Shown here: positions 8,911 to 18,030 of the stretch, in pieces
Numbering within the stretch: the first letter of the stretch is position 1
Layout: each line of letters starts with the position of its first letter
Source of the DNA: Streptomyces apocyni
GTDB lineage: Bacteria; Actinomycetota; Actinomycetes; Streptomycetales; Streptomycetaceae
DNA length: 64,000 nucleotides
NCBI RefSeq assembly: GCF_009739465.1
Contig: NZ_WHOM01000072.1
Span: 97,310-161,309 of the forward strand
Reading direction: 5' to 3'
The notes under the pieces: generated by a model
The model's input: only the letters and a program-made list of their open reading frames with translations
Told to the model about the DNA's origin: nothing
Database searches by the model: none
Position numbers and translations under genes: made by a program

Positions 8911-10278
8911 CTATCCGCGGACGAGGGTGAGGACCTCGTCGCGTACCTGGGACATCCTGGCCGCGTCGCGCGCCTCGACGTTCAGGCGCAGGAGTGGCTC
9001 GGTGTTGGAGGGGCGGAGGTTGAACCACCAGTCCGAGCCCGCCACGGTGAGCCCGTCGAGCTCGTCGATGGTGACGCCGTCCTGGTGCTCGTACGCGGCC
9101 TTCACCGCGGCCGTGCGGCCCTGCTGGTCGGCGACGGTGGAGTTGATCTCGCCGGAGCCCGCGTACCGGTCGTACTGCGCGACCAGCTCGGACAGCGGGC
9201 CGTCCTGGCCGCCGAGGGCGGCGAGGACGTGCAGGGCGGCCAGCATGCCGGTGTCGGCGTTCCAGAAGTCCTTGAAGTAGTAGTGCGCGGAGTGCTCGCC
9301 GCCGAAGATGGCGCCGGACTTCGCCATCTCCTCCTTGATGAAGGAGTGGCCCACTCGGGTGCGCACCGGCGTGCCGCCGTGTTCCCGCACCACCTCGGGG
9401 ACGGACCACGAGGTGATGAGGTTGTGGATGACGGTGCCCGCGCCGCCGTTCCTGGCTAGTTCGCGGGCGGCGACCAGTGCGGTGACCGCAGACGGGGAGA
9501 CGCCCTCGCCGCGCTCGTCGACGACGAAGCAGCGGTCCGCGTCGCCGTCGAAGGCGATGCCGAGGTCGGCGCCCTCCTCGCGGACGCGCTTCTGCAGGTC
9601 GACGATGTTCGCCGGGTCGAGGGGGTTGGCCTCGTGGTTGGGGAAGGTGCCGTCCAGCTCGAAGTACATCGGGACGAGGTCGAGCGGCAGCCCGGCGAAG
9701 ACGGTGGGGACGGTGTGGCCTCCCATGCCGTTGCCCGCGTCGACGACGACCTTCAGCGGCCTGATGGAGGTGAGGTCGACCAGGGACTTCAGGTGGGCCG
9801 AGTAGTCCTGGAGAGTGTCCCGCTCGGTCAGCTTGCCCTCGGGGCGCGGGCTCGGCGGGACGCCGTCGGCGAGCCACTGCTCGACCAGCTCGCGGATCTG
9901 GGCCAGCCCGGTGTCCTGGCCGACAGGGGCGGCACCGGCCCGGCACAGCTTGATGCCGTTGTACTGCGCGGGGTTGTGCGAGGCGGTGAACATCGCGCCC
10001 GGCAGATCCAGCGCGCCGGAGGCGTAGTACAGCTGGTCCGTGGAGCAGAGGCCGATCACCGTCGCGTCGGCGCCACGAGACATCGCGCCCTGGGCGAAGT
10101 TCGACGCCAGGCCGGGCGACGAGGGGCGCATGTCGTGGCCCACCACGATCGCGTCCGCTCCGGTGACCTCGACGAAGGCCGCGCCGAAGAGTTTCGCGAG
10201 CCGGTCGTCCAGCTGATCCGGGTACACCCCTCGCACGTCGTACGCCTTCACGATCTGCGACAAATCAGCCACGGCCAA
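8911..10278 (-). CDS. manB: Phosphomannomutase / phosphoglucomutase
   Basis: 455 residues of the alpha-D-phosphohexomutase family. It converts mannose-6-phosphate to mannose-1-phosphate, following ManA. The phosphoserine loop TASHNP is at 98-103 (Ser100 is the phosphorylated residue), the metal loop DGDAD at 244-248, and the C-terminal phosphate-binding loop RPSNTEPLLRLNVEA is intact. The start MAVADLSQIVKAYDVRG is typical. A hairpin terminator follows at 8846-8881. Confidence 0.96.
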   Translation of the reverse strand: MAVADLSQIVKAYDVRGVYPDQLDDRLAKLFGAAFVEVTGADAIVVGHDMRPSSPGLASNFAQGAMSRGADATVIGLCSTDQLYYASGALDLPGAMFTASHNPAQYNGIKLCRAGAAPVGQDTGLAQIRELVEQWLADGVPPSPRPEGKLTERDTLQDYSAHLKSLVDLTSIRPLKVVVDAGNGMGGHTVPTVFAGLPLDLVPMYFELDGTFPNHEANPLDPANIVDLQKRVREEGADLGIAFDGDADRCFVVDERGEGVSPSAVTALVAARELARNGGAGTVIHNLITSWSVPEVVREHGGTPVRTRVGHSFIKEEMAKSGAIFGGEHSAHYYFKDFWNADTGMLAALHVLAALGGQDGPLSELVAQYDRYAGSGEINSTVADQQGRTAAVKAAYEHQDGVTIDELDGLTVAGSDWWFNLRPSNTEPLLRLNVEARDAARMSQVRDEVLTLVRG

Positions 10279-10402
10279 CCCTCTCCCCTACGTCCTGAGT
10301 TCTGCGTCCTGTAAGCCCGGCGCGAGTCCTCTGAGCCCTGTGAGTCCTGCGCGGACAGCTAAAACTACCCGGCCGGACTGACAGTGGTTCCGGGAACGGT
10401 GG

Positions 10403-10780
10403 TCAGGCGTCGGGAGACCGCAGTACGCGTAGGTGACCTCGGCGTGCGACCTCCATCGGGTCCGCCGCCCGCGGGCCGTCTCCACCGGCCTGTGCCGCGC
10501 GCTCCTGGGGCCTGGCGGCTTCGCGTACGGCGTTGGCGAGGGCTTCGAGGTCGTCGCCGCTGGGGCGGGTGGGGCCCGCGCCGTCGGTGAGCCGGACGAC
10601 GTCCCAGCCGCGTGGCGCTGTCAGGCGCTCGGAGTGCTCGGCGCACAGGTCGTAGCAGTGGGGTTCGGCGTAGGTCGCGAGCGGTCCGAGTACGGCCGTC
10701 GAGTCGGCGTAGACGTACGTCAGCGTCGCGACGGCGGGACGGCCGCAAGCGGTGCGCGAACAGCGACGTACAGGGCTCAC
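10403..10780 (-). CDS. DUF3499 family protein
   Basis: 125 residues starting at GTG (10778-10780), reading MSPVRRCSRTACGRPAVATLTYVYADST, the usual start of this actinobacterial family. Cysteine/histidine pairs CSRTAC (7-12) and HCYDLCAEH (about 41-49) are spaced like a zinc site. Function unknown. It sits between manB and a divergent zincin-like gene, an order I remember as common in Streptomyces. The open frame extends 48 codons upstream but without family similarity. Confidence 0.85.
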   Translation of the reverse strand: MSPVRRCSRTACGRPAVATLTYVYADSTAVLGPLATYAEPHCYDLCAEHSERLTAPRGWDVVRLTDGAGPTRPSGDDLEALANAVREAARPQERAAQAGGDGPRAADPMEVARRGHLRVLRSPDA

Positions 10781-11089
10781 GATGTTGGACGGTACCGCAC
10801 TCTTGAGCGGGCTGCGACGACTCTCCGCGAGGTCACCCCACCGTGTCGTGGCGTGAATCCTCCCCTCGGTGCCGCTAAAGCCACGGGGCTGACCTGCGGG
10901 GACCTCAGGACACAGAAGGGCCACTGATGGTGAACGCGGTCACTACCTGGCATAAATGCCGTCATTTGCCATGCGGGCGATGGTCCGTGAATCAACCGCA
11001 ATCGGGCCGAAGTCTGGCTGGAACGGTCAGGAAACGACAGGCCTTGCGCCAGAGGGAGAACCGGTGGTGCGGAGGACTACGCTGCGTCA
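10781..11089. other. Intergenic gap, divergent control region
   Basis: 309 bp between the divergently transcribed DUF3499 and zincin-like genes. I see no credible gene. It holds a small palindrome GGCATAAATGCC (10949-10960) and a TACGCT box (11078-11083) placed 6 bases before the downstream start codon, consistent with a leaderless or nearly leaderless transcript. Confidence 0.5.
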
Positions 11090-11548
11090 GTGATGGACAA
11101 GCCCGTACCGCCCCCCTCCGCCGACCCCAGGCCCCGCCGCCGCGACCGCCATGGCCGGGGCATGCGCGGCCCGGTGGCTCCCCCTCAGGTGCCACTCTCG
11201 GCAAGCCGGTCTGAGGTGTTCATGGATCTGGTGCAGGACTCGGTCGAGCGCATCGAGCGGCGGGTGCCGCAGCTCGCCGACATCGAGTTCCTGGTGCTCG
11301 ACGTGCCGCGCCTGGACCGCCCGGCCGACGCGGCGGACGGCTGGGGCGAGTCCGTCCCGCTGGGCGGCACGATCGCCGCGCGTGAGGGCAGGCCCGCGCG
11401 CGTCGTCGTCTACCGGCGGCCGGTGGAGATCCGTACCAAGAACCGCGAAGAGCGCGCGATCCTCGTCCACGAGGTCGTCGTGGAACAGGTCGCCGAACTG
11501 CTCGGGCTGTCTCCCGAGACGATCGATCCCCGGTACGGCGAGGACTGA
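11090..11548 (+). CDS. Zincin-like metallopeptidase family protein (degenerate motif)
   Basis: 152 residues from GTG, or 151 from the overlapping ATG at 11093. The sequence SEVFMDLVQDSVERIERRVPQ and DIEFLVLDVP match the short zincin family common in actinobacteria. The catalytic helix reads LVHEVVVEQVAELLGL: the His-Glu pair is present, but the second histidine of HExxH is replaced by valine, so metal binding or peptidase activity is doubtful. N-terminal 35 residues are Pro/Arg-rich and probably disordered. Convergent with the DUF5719 gene, 5 bp apart. Confidence 0.8.
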   Translation: MMDKPVPPPSADPRPRRRDRHGRGMRGPVAPPQVPLSASRSEVFMDLVQDSVERIERRVPQLADIEFLVLDVPRLDRPADAADGWGESVPLGGTIAAREGRPARVVVYRRPVEIRTKNREERAILVHEVVVEQVAELLGLSPETIDPRYGED

Positions 11549-11553
11549 GCGCG

Positions 11554-13170
11554 TCAGTCCCCGAGCACGGAGAGGTCCTGCCTGGCGTCCGGAACCGCGA
11601 CCGTCCCCCGGTCGTCCCGGAGGGTCTGCACGGTGAACATCGGCACGCCGTCCTCGGGCATTTCGAGCGTGCGCGCCGCGTGGACCGTGCCGGACAACTG
11701 CTCGACCGTCAGCGCGTAGGCCCCCTTCAGACCGTTCGGTACGAGCGATTCGATCTCGCGGGTCGTCCCGCCCTTGACCTCGTACGTCTTGGTCACCGGC
11801 GAGCCGCCCTCGCTGCCCGCCGACGCGGTGACCCGGACCTTGGCGGTCTTGTCCGGGGCCACCAGGGACAGGGTGGTGCCCTTGGCATGGTTTTCGGCCA
11901 CCGTCGCCCGGTCCCCGACCGGGCCCGCGGCTGGGATGAAGGCCACCTCCCGCTGGTCGCCCTTGCCCCGGGTGACCCGCAGCGCCGCCACTACGGGCGA
12001 CTCCTCGTCTACTGGCGTGAGCAGCAGCGAACCGGGCTCGCCCTTGGTGACGTCACCGAGGTCGACGGCGGCCGTCATCCCTCCCTTGACGTGCAGGGTC
12101 TCGTTTCCCGCCGGGGTGATCAATCCGTTCGGACCGGCGATGGACACCTTCAGGTCGGCGTCGTCGGAGCCGGGCGCGAAGGCCACCAGGCGCACATCGG
12201 TCGCGTCCTTCGGGATGCCGGGCAGGACGACGGTGGCGGCGGGGTCGGCGGACGCGGGCAGCCAGTCGGCGCCCAGCTGGTCGTCCGATGCCTGTACGGA
12301 GGCGCCTACGCGGCCGGAGCGTGCGGTGACGTGGGCCGTCAGGTTCGTCACCGCCGTGTCTGACGTGTCTGATGTATCCGATGTGTCTGATGTGTCTGAG
12401 GCGGCCTTGTCGGAGTCTCCGTCGGTGTCCTCCGCATCCGCGCCGTCCTCGTCGTTCTCAACGTCCACGCTGTCCTCGACGTCCGCGCTGTCGGTCAGCG
12501 TGGACAGCAGCACCGAGGCGGTGGACCGGGGCGGGACCTGGATGCCCTCGCCGGTCTCGGACTTGATCGCGCCCGCTGGCCCGTGCAGTGCGATGTCGAC
12601 CACGGCGACGGAGTCGTCCGGGTTCGTCAAGTGGACATAGTCGCTGCGGTTCTTGGCGGTACTGGCTCCCGGGAACCAGAACTCCGTGCCGGGCGTTGAG
12701 CAGGTGACGCCCAGCAGACCGCGGCCGCCGCCCGCCGTGACCCGCGTGGTCTGTTGGACCGTCCAGCCGGGGGCGAGCGCGCCCGTGGCCGTACCGATCA
12801 GTGCGGGGGCTTCGGCGCCGGAGACCTCGCCTGCCACGGGCTTTCCGGGTGCCTTCGGTTCGAGGACGGGCTTGGCCTTGTCCGCCGCCTTGGTCTTGCC
12901 CGCCGCCTCGTTTGGCGCGCCCTGAACTTCAGCCGAGCCCTTGCCCCCGGAGGTTCCGGAGGTCTTGGGAGTGAAGGAGGTGTATGCCGTTTCCGCGAGA
13001 TCCGATGCACTCGGCGCCGGGCAGAGCAGGGTCGATCGCTCGACGGGCCGCTGGGCCGCCGCCTGCGCTCCCCCGTCCTGGGTGCCGTCTGGCGCGGTGA
13101 GCGTGGCGAAACCCGTGACGGCGGCGAGCGCGACGCCCGCCGCGATCAGCGAGAGGGTGGTGCGGTTCAC
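11554..13170 (-). CDS. DUF5719 family secreted protein
   Basis: 538 residues. An N-terminal signal or anchor helix (LSLIAAGVALAAVTGFATLT) leads into a long extracellular beta-rich region. An Asp/Ser/Thr linker around residues 225-275 contains five or six SDT repeats that are also visible in DNA as repeated GTGTCTGAT units (12358-12400). The start overlaps the glycosyltransferase stop by 4 bp (ATGA), so the two are translationally coupled; it may act with that enzyme at the membrane. Function unknown. Confidence 0.85.
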   Translation of the reverse strand: MNRTTLSLIAAGVALAAVTGFATLTAPDGTQDGGAQAAAQRPVERSTLLCPAPSASDLAETAYTSFTPKTSGTSGGKGSAEVQGAPNEAAGKTKAADKAKPVLEPKAPGKPVAGEVSGAEAPALIGTATGALAPGWTVQQTTRVTAGGGRGLLGVTCSTPGTEFWFPGASTAKNRSDYVHLTNPDDSVAVVDIALHGPAGAIKSETGEGIQVPPRSTASVLLSTLTDSADVEDSVDVENDEDGADAEDTDGDSDKAASDTSDTSDTSDTSDTAVTNLTAHVTARSGRVGASVQASDDQLGADWLPASADPAATVVLPGIPKDATDVRLVAFAPGSDDADLKVSIAGPNGLITPAGNETLHVKGGMTAAVDLGDVTKGEPGSLLLTPVDEESPVVAALRVTRGKGDQREVAFIPAAGPVGDRATVAENHAKGTTLSLVAPDKTAKVRVTASAGSEGGSPVTKTYEVKGGTTREIESLVPNGLKGAYALTVEQLSGTVHAARTLEMPEDGVPMFTVQTLRDDRGTVAVPDARQDLSVLGD

Positions 13171-16100
13171 TGCTGGCTCCCGTCGGGGCGCTCACGGTAG
13201 GGGTCATATGACTGCGGCTCGTGGGGCTGTCCGCCGGGCTGCTGCCCGTACGACTGGCCGTCGTACGCGTACGGGTCGTACTGGGCCCCCTGATAGGGAT
13301 CGGCCCGGTAGGGGGCAGCCTGGTACGGATCGGCTTGGTACGGATCGGCCTGGTACGGCTGGTCGTACGAGCCTGGCGGGGCGTACCCGTCCGGTGGGTA
13401 CTGCGCGCCGTCGCCCTGGTACTGCTGTTGCGCGTACGCCCCAGGGGCGGCGCCCGCCTGCGCGTTCGTGTCCCACTGGTCGTACGACGGCTGCTGGGGC
13501 ACCTCGGCCGGTGCCTGCCGCGGCGGTGGGGGCGGTCCTTCGGCGAGCGGAGCGTCCTGCTCGTTCTGGGCACGCAGCCTGCGCGCCCTGCGTCCCTCTC
13601 CAGCCACCGGCTGGGCCGGTACCGGGGTCTCCACCTCCGGAAGGTCGTCGTCGACGGTGCGTCGGCGCCCGGGCAGCGCGAGCACCACCAGGACGACGCC
13701 GAGCGCGCCCTGTGCCCACAGCCAGCCGGTGTGGGCACCCGACGCCTGGTAGGTGACGTCCAAGCGCCCGCCGGAGGCCGGGAGTTCGAAGCCCTGAGCC
13801 CAGCCGTCCAGCGTCGTCGTGGTCAGCGGCCTGCCGTCCAGTGTCGCCGTCCAGCCGTCCGCCGCCGCGTCGGCGAGGCGGAGCACCCGGCCGTCCTGGC
13901 CAGCGGGGATCTTGGTGTGGATTTCGACGGGTCCGGCCGGTACGGGCCGTGGCGCGCCGGACTCGGGCACGATCGTGGCCCGCGCGACCTCCTGGTCGAC
14001 CCGCCACAGCGCACTGCCGTCCTGCTGGCTGAGCCGGGTGAGACCGGGTGTGCTGTCCAGTACGCGGCTCATGGCGCGGGGGGCTCCGTCGCGTACGAGG
14101 ACGTAGCGCACCGCGAACGGGGCGAGCTGGTCGGCCTGGTCCGCGCCGGAGCCCGCGACGAGGTGGGCGACGGCCTTGTCGAGTCGGCTGTTGGTGCCGC
14201 CCGCCGCGGTCAGTTCGGCGTCGCCGAGCCGGGCGCCGGAGCCGCGTACCAGCGTGTACGCGACCTCTGACGCCTTGTCGCCGCCGAGCACCAGGGTGCG
14301 GGCCTGGTCCCGGGTGCCCGCTTCCTCCGCGACGAACGCGGGTACCTGTACCGGGTCACGGCGTTCCAGTGGGCCGTCCGCGCCGCGGATCATCCAGCCC
14401 ACGGCAGCCAGCAGCGGTCCGGCCGCGGCGGCGAGCGCGATCAGCACCGCCACCGGCTGGCGCCAGCCGAAGCTCTGCTCGGCCACCCGGAAACGGGCCC
14501 CGTCGGCGCCGAGTACGGCGGCGGCGAGCAGCGCGATGCCGTACACGAGGGTCGCGGGCCCGGACCAGCCGGAGTTGTTGGCGAGGACGGCGACGACGAG
14601 CGAGGTGAGCGCGACGGTCCAGGCGCCGCTGATCGCCAGCCGCCGGTCCTGGCGCAGCAGCGCGGCGAGCGCGGCGAGCACGACGCCGAGCATGAGCAGT
14701 CCGCTCGCTGCCCCGGGGCCACCGGGGCTGATGCCGAGCAGGTCGAGCGGTTCGGCGGAACCCTCGCCGTACTCCAGGCCGGTGGCGCGGAAGAAACCGA
14801 ACGGCAGCAGTGAGAGCGACCAGGGGGCGAGGATCAGCAGCGGTGTGCCGAGCGCGGCGAGGAACCGCGGCCCGTAGGCGATGAGGTCGCGGCGGCGCAG
14901 GACCAGCAGCGCGACACCCAGGACCAGCGCGATCGGCCAGACGCTCGGCGTGAAGGCCGTCGCGATGGTGAGCAGCAGCGCGTACGTCCAGGTGGCGCGC
15001 CAGCTTCCGCGCGCGCCCGGCGCACTCGCCGTGCTCGCCCCCTCGGGCGAGGTGCCGGAGGAGTCGGAGGTGGCCGAGGTGCCGGAGGAGTCGGTGTGCA
15101 GTCCGGCCGCGGAGATCCCGGCGCGGGCGATCAGTGGCAGCAGGATCGCCAGGACGGCGGTGCCGATCCTGCCGCCCGCGAGTGCCCCGGTGACGGCGGG
15201 CAGGAGGGCGTACGCGACGGACGCCCAGGCCCGCAGCAGCCGCGAGCTGACTAGCGGCCGCGAGGCGAAGTACGCCGCCGCCCCGGCCAGCGGCACCGAG
15301 CCGACGAGGAGCACCGTGACCGCGAGCCCGGTGGAGCCGAAGAGCAGCGTGGCCAGTGCGGCGACGAGGGCGAGATAGGGCGGCGCCGACTCGGTGTTGC
15401 CGGTGCCGACCGCGTGCCAGCCGTCCAGGTAACGCGCCCACAGCTCGCTGGGGTCGGCGGGCGCGGGCAGCAGCGCGCCGCCGGTGAGCGCGCCACCGCC
15501 GATCAGCGCACGGCAGGCGACCAGCGAGACGAGCAGCAGGGCGGCGAAGAGCAGCGGTCCTGGCTTGCGTGCGAGCCGCTTGGCGCGGGCGAACTGCTCG
15601 ATCTCCAGATAGTCCGCGTCGTCGTCGCCGGGACCGGACTCGACGGCGCCGTGCCGCCCGGCTGAGGCGCTTTCGGTGTCGGCCCGGCCGCCCAGGCTGG
15701 AGGCGACCTGCTCGACGGTGGCCCGGACGGTCGCGCCGGGCGGCGGGAAGAGCGGGCGCAGCTCGGACGCTTCGACGGCGGCCTTGCCGCGGCGGCGCCG
15801 GGCACTCATGATCCGGCCGGGCCGCAGCACGGTGGCGAGGAGTCCGGCGATCTCGTCAAGTGCCTGACCCGGCGCCTTGCCGACCAGGTAGGCGATCGTG
15901 CGCAGTACGGTGCCGAGCGTCAACCGGAGCAGGACCCAGGGCAGCGCGACGGCGCGCGCGTTGACGAGCAGGGTGTAGGCCGCGCCCGCCTTGTCGACGC
16001 GGTGCGGGCTCGCTGCCGTACGCCCGACGCAGTCCACTGTGCGGCGCTCGCGGGCGGATGCCTCCGCGTGCCGCAGTACCGCGTCCGGCGCGATGAGTAC

Positions 16101-16892
16101 GTGGTGTCCGGCGGCGTGGGCGCGCCAGCACAGGTCGACGTCGTCGCGCATCAGGGGGAGCTTGCGGTCGAAGCCGCCGAGCTCCTCGTAGACATCGCGG
16201 CGGATCAGCATGCCCGCGGTCGAGACGGACAGCACGGGGCGCGGCTGGTCGTGCTGGCCCTGGTCCTGCTCGCGGCGGTCGATGCCGGTCCAGCGACGGC
16301 CGCTGTTGGCGATGGTGACGCCAACTTCGAGGAGCTGGCGGCGGTCGTACCAGCCGCGCAGCTTGGGGCCGACGATCGCGACGTCACGCCCGGCCTCCCG
16401 CTCTCCCTCGACGCGGCGCAGCAGTTCGGCGAGCGCGTCGGGTTCGGGCGCGCAGTCGTCGTGCAGCAGCCAGAGCCACTGCACCGGCTCGCCGTACGGC
16501 AGGTCCGGGAGGTCGTACGCGTCGTCACGCCAGGTCCTGCTGACCGGGTCCCAGCCGCTGGGCCGCTTCAGGTAGGGCAGGTCGTCGGGGGTGAGGACAC
16601 CGGCCGTACGGGCCGCCTCGTCCACGGCGGTGCCGAATCCGGTGCGCCGGGCGAGGTGCAGTACCCGCTGGGCGCCCAGCGCCTCGGTGACGAGCGCGGC
16701 GGAGTCGTCGGCGCTGCCGGTGTCGGCGGCGATGGCGTTCTGCACGGGGCGTTCCTGGCCCACGAGGCCGGCGAGCGCTTCGGGCAGCCAGCGGGCGCCG
16801 TCATGCGAGACGAGTACGGCGGTGACGACGTGCCGGGGGAACTCGGGTGCGGCGGCGTCGTGCGGGACCGCCGGGTGGCTGTGCGCGGACAT
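13167..16892 (-). CDS. Large membrane glycosyltransferase (GT2 + polytopic domain)
   Basis: 1241 residues. Residues 20-300 are a GT-A family 2 glycosyltransferase: VTAVLVSHDGARWLPEAL at the start, WLLHDDCAPEPDAL as the DxD-like metal site, and LMRDDVDLCWRAH as the downstream acidic motif. Residues about 330-900 contain a dozen or more hydrophobic segments, followed by an extracytoplasmic part to about 1060, one more helix, and a disordered C-terminal tail with repeated DPYQA units. Such fusions in actinobacteria are assigned to polyprenyl-linked cell-wall glycan assembly; the donor is unknown. Translationally coupled to DUF5719. Confidence 0.9.
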   Translation of the reverse strand: MSAHSHPAVPHDAAAPEFPRHVVTAVLVSHDGARWLPEALAGLVGQERPVQNAIAADTGSADDSAALVTEALGAQRVLHLARRTGFGTAVDEAARTAGVLTPDDLPYLKRPSGWDPVSRTWRDDAYDLPDLPYGEPVQWLWLLHDDCAPEPDALAELLRRVEGEREAGRDVAIVGPKLRGWYDRRQLLEVGVTIANSGRRWTGIDRREQDQGQHDQPRPVLSVSTAGMLIRRDVYEELGGFDRKLPLMRDDVDLCWRAHAAGHHVLIAPDAVLRHAEASARERRTVDCVGRTAASPHRVDKAGAAYTLLVNARAVALPWVLLRLTLGTVLRTIAYLVGKAPGQALDEIAGLLATVLRPGRIMSARRRRGKAAVEASELRPLFPPPGATVRATVEQVASSLGGRADTESASAGRHGAVESGPGDDDADYLEIEQFARAKRLARKPGPLLFAALLLVSLVACRALIGGGALTGGALLPAPADPSELWARYLDGWHAVGTGNTESAPPYLALVAALATLLFGSTGLAVTVLLVGSVPLAGAAAYFASRPLVSSRLLRAWASVAYALLPAVTGALAGGRIGTAVLAILLPLIARAGISAAGLHTDSSGTSATSDSSGTSPEGASTASAPGARGSWRATWTYALLLTIATAFTPSVWPIALVLGVALLVLRRRDLIAYGPRFLAALGTPLLILAPWSLSLLPFGFFRATGLEYGEGSAEPLDLLGISPGGPGAASGLLMLGVVLAALAALLRQDRRLAISGAWTVALTSLVVAVLANNSGWSGPATLVYGIALLAAAVLGADGARFRVAEQSFGWRQPVAVLIALAAAAGPLLAAVGWMIRGADGPLERRDPVQVPAFVAEEAGTRDQARTLVLGGDKASEVAYTLVRGSGARLGDAELTAAGGTNSRLDKAVAHLVAGSGADQADQLAPFAVRYVLVRDGAPRAMSRVLDSTPGLTRLSQQDGSALWRVDQEVARATIVPESGAPRPVPAGPVEIHTKIPAGQDGRVLRLADAAADGWTATLDGRPLTTTTLDGWAQGFELPASGGRLDVTYQASGAHTGWLWAQGALGVVLVVLALPGRRRTVDDDLPEVETPVPAQPVAGEGRRARRLRAQNEQDAPLAEGPPPPPRQAPAEVPQQPSYDQWDTNAQAGAAPGAYAQQQYQGDGAQYPPDGYAPPGSYDQPYQADPYQADPYQAAPYRADPYQGAQYDPYAYDGQSYGQQPGGQPHEPQSYDPYRERPDGSQQ

Positions 16893-17063
16893 CGAGGTAC
16901 GGGCCCCGGTTCGGTGGGTTGCGGTGGACTCCTGCGCCCCGCGGGGGCACTGAGGTCTCGGACGGGGGCCACACTAACGGCTGACAACACAGCGGTCCGC
17001 TGCCTGTGGATAACCCACGGACAGCGGACCGTTCGACATAACGTTCGACTAAACAGGAACCTT

Positions 17064-17327
17064 TCAGACCGCGGCCTTCTTCAGTCGGCGGCGTTCACGT
17101 TCCGACAAGCCACCCCAGATTCCGAATCGCTCATCATTGGCCAACGCGTATTCGAGGCATTCGGAGCGGACCTCACAGGCGAGGCAGACCTTCTTGGCCT
17201 CACGCGTCGAGCCGCCTTTCTCGGGGAAGAAGGACTCGGGGTCGGTCTGGGCGCAGAGTGCGCGCTCCTGCCAGCCGATCTCGTCTTCCGCGTCCTCGAC
17301 CAGCAGTTGTTCGAACAGCTCGGTCAT
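17064..17327 (-). CDS. whiB: WhiB sporulation regulator
   Basis: 87 residues. Cysteines 25, 48, 51 and 57 give the C-x22-C-x2-C-x5-C iron-sulfur ligand set, GIWGG is at 69-73, and a basic tail RRRLKK ends the protein. Length and sequence match the founding WhiB of Streptomyces as I remember it, rather than other Wbl paralogues. WhiB binds a [4Fe-4S] cluster and works with WhiA to switch aerial hyphae from growth to septation. A candidate promoter lies at 17401-17430 and a long non-coding region follows upstream, in line with complex developmental control. Confidence 0.95.
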   Translation of the reverse strand: MTELFEQLLVEDAEDEIGWQERALCAQTDPESFFPEKGGSTREAKKVCLACEVRSECLEYALANDERFGIWGGLSERERRRLKKAAV

Positions 17328-17400
17328 GTGCGCCCCTCGTCTGTCTGTGCAGTCCCCGTGATGCTGCCGCTACCGGTTTCGGCTGAACGACACGAGTGAA

Positions 17401-17430
17401 ATTACAAGTGTGCTGATCCAGGCCAGTCAA
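17401..17430 (-). promoter_or_regulatory. Candidate whiB promoter
   Basis: On the minus strand TTGACT (17425-17430) and TGTAAT (17401-17406) are 18 bp apart, about 70 bases before the whiB start. On the plus strand AGTGAAATTAC (17394-17404) touches the -10 box and resembles half of a BldD-type site; the second half is poor, so this is only suggestive. Confidence 0.5.
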
Positions 17431-18030
17431 GCCGAGATCTGCTATTGGGCCTCTTATTCACTCTGCGGAACCAAGGGTTTGCGGAAAGTGTTCAAATCGG
17501 CCTAAACCATGACACTTGGCGCTGGCCCCGCTGACCCCTCCACGCGCCCTGCCGATAACAGGAAGGACGGCTTGGAGTTTGATCTCGTTGCCCTTCGAGC
17601 ACCAAAGCGAGCCTGATCACAGTCAGATCACGGGACCGCGAGGTTTACCCGCCCGGATGGGGCCCCACATGTCCCGCGCGTCGGATGCACAAACCTTTCA
17701 CCGGGAAGAACAACCGGATGCGGTGAAACATGTCTCGCAATACGGACATCAAGTTGACAGCTGGACGTGTGAGCCGGTCTCCTATGGGGCATGCTCGCGA
17801 CCTCAGCGCCGACCCGGACCCACGCCAGTGGTCCGCTCCGCGCTGCCCGCATGAGCTGTCAGAGCTGTCTGAGCTGTTGCTGTTCCAGCTGTTGAGCCTC
17901 ACCGCGCTCCAGCTTCACCACCGCACCACCCCCGCCTCTGGCCCGCGATCCGGGCGATGCCCCTCCCGCCCGTGACCCGGGCGACTGCTCCGCGACACCC
18001 CAGCACTCAATGCCGAGGAACCACCGCCCG
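17431..18030. other. Long intergenic region upstream of whiB
   Basis: About 600 bp between the whiB promoter and the cysteine-dioxygenase-like gene. I see no coding region with Streptomyces-like third-position GC bias. The DNA is less GC-rich than its surroundings near 17440-17520 and contains AGCTGTC/GAGCTGTT micro-repeats near 17850-17895. It probably carries developmental regulator sites for whiB and the promoter for the 18-kb operon. Confidence 0.5.

Noticed and set aside
16002..17399. 465-codon plus-strand frame spanning the whiB region
   Set aside because: Overlaps whiB and the glycosyltransferase in antisense; whiB is unmistakable.
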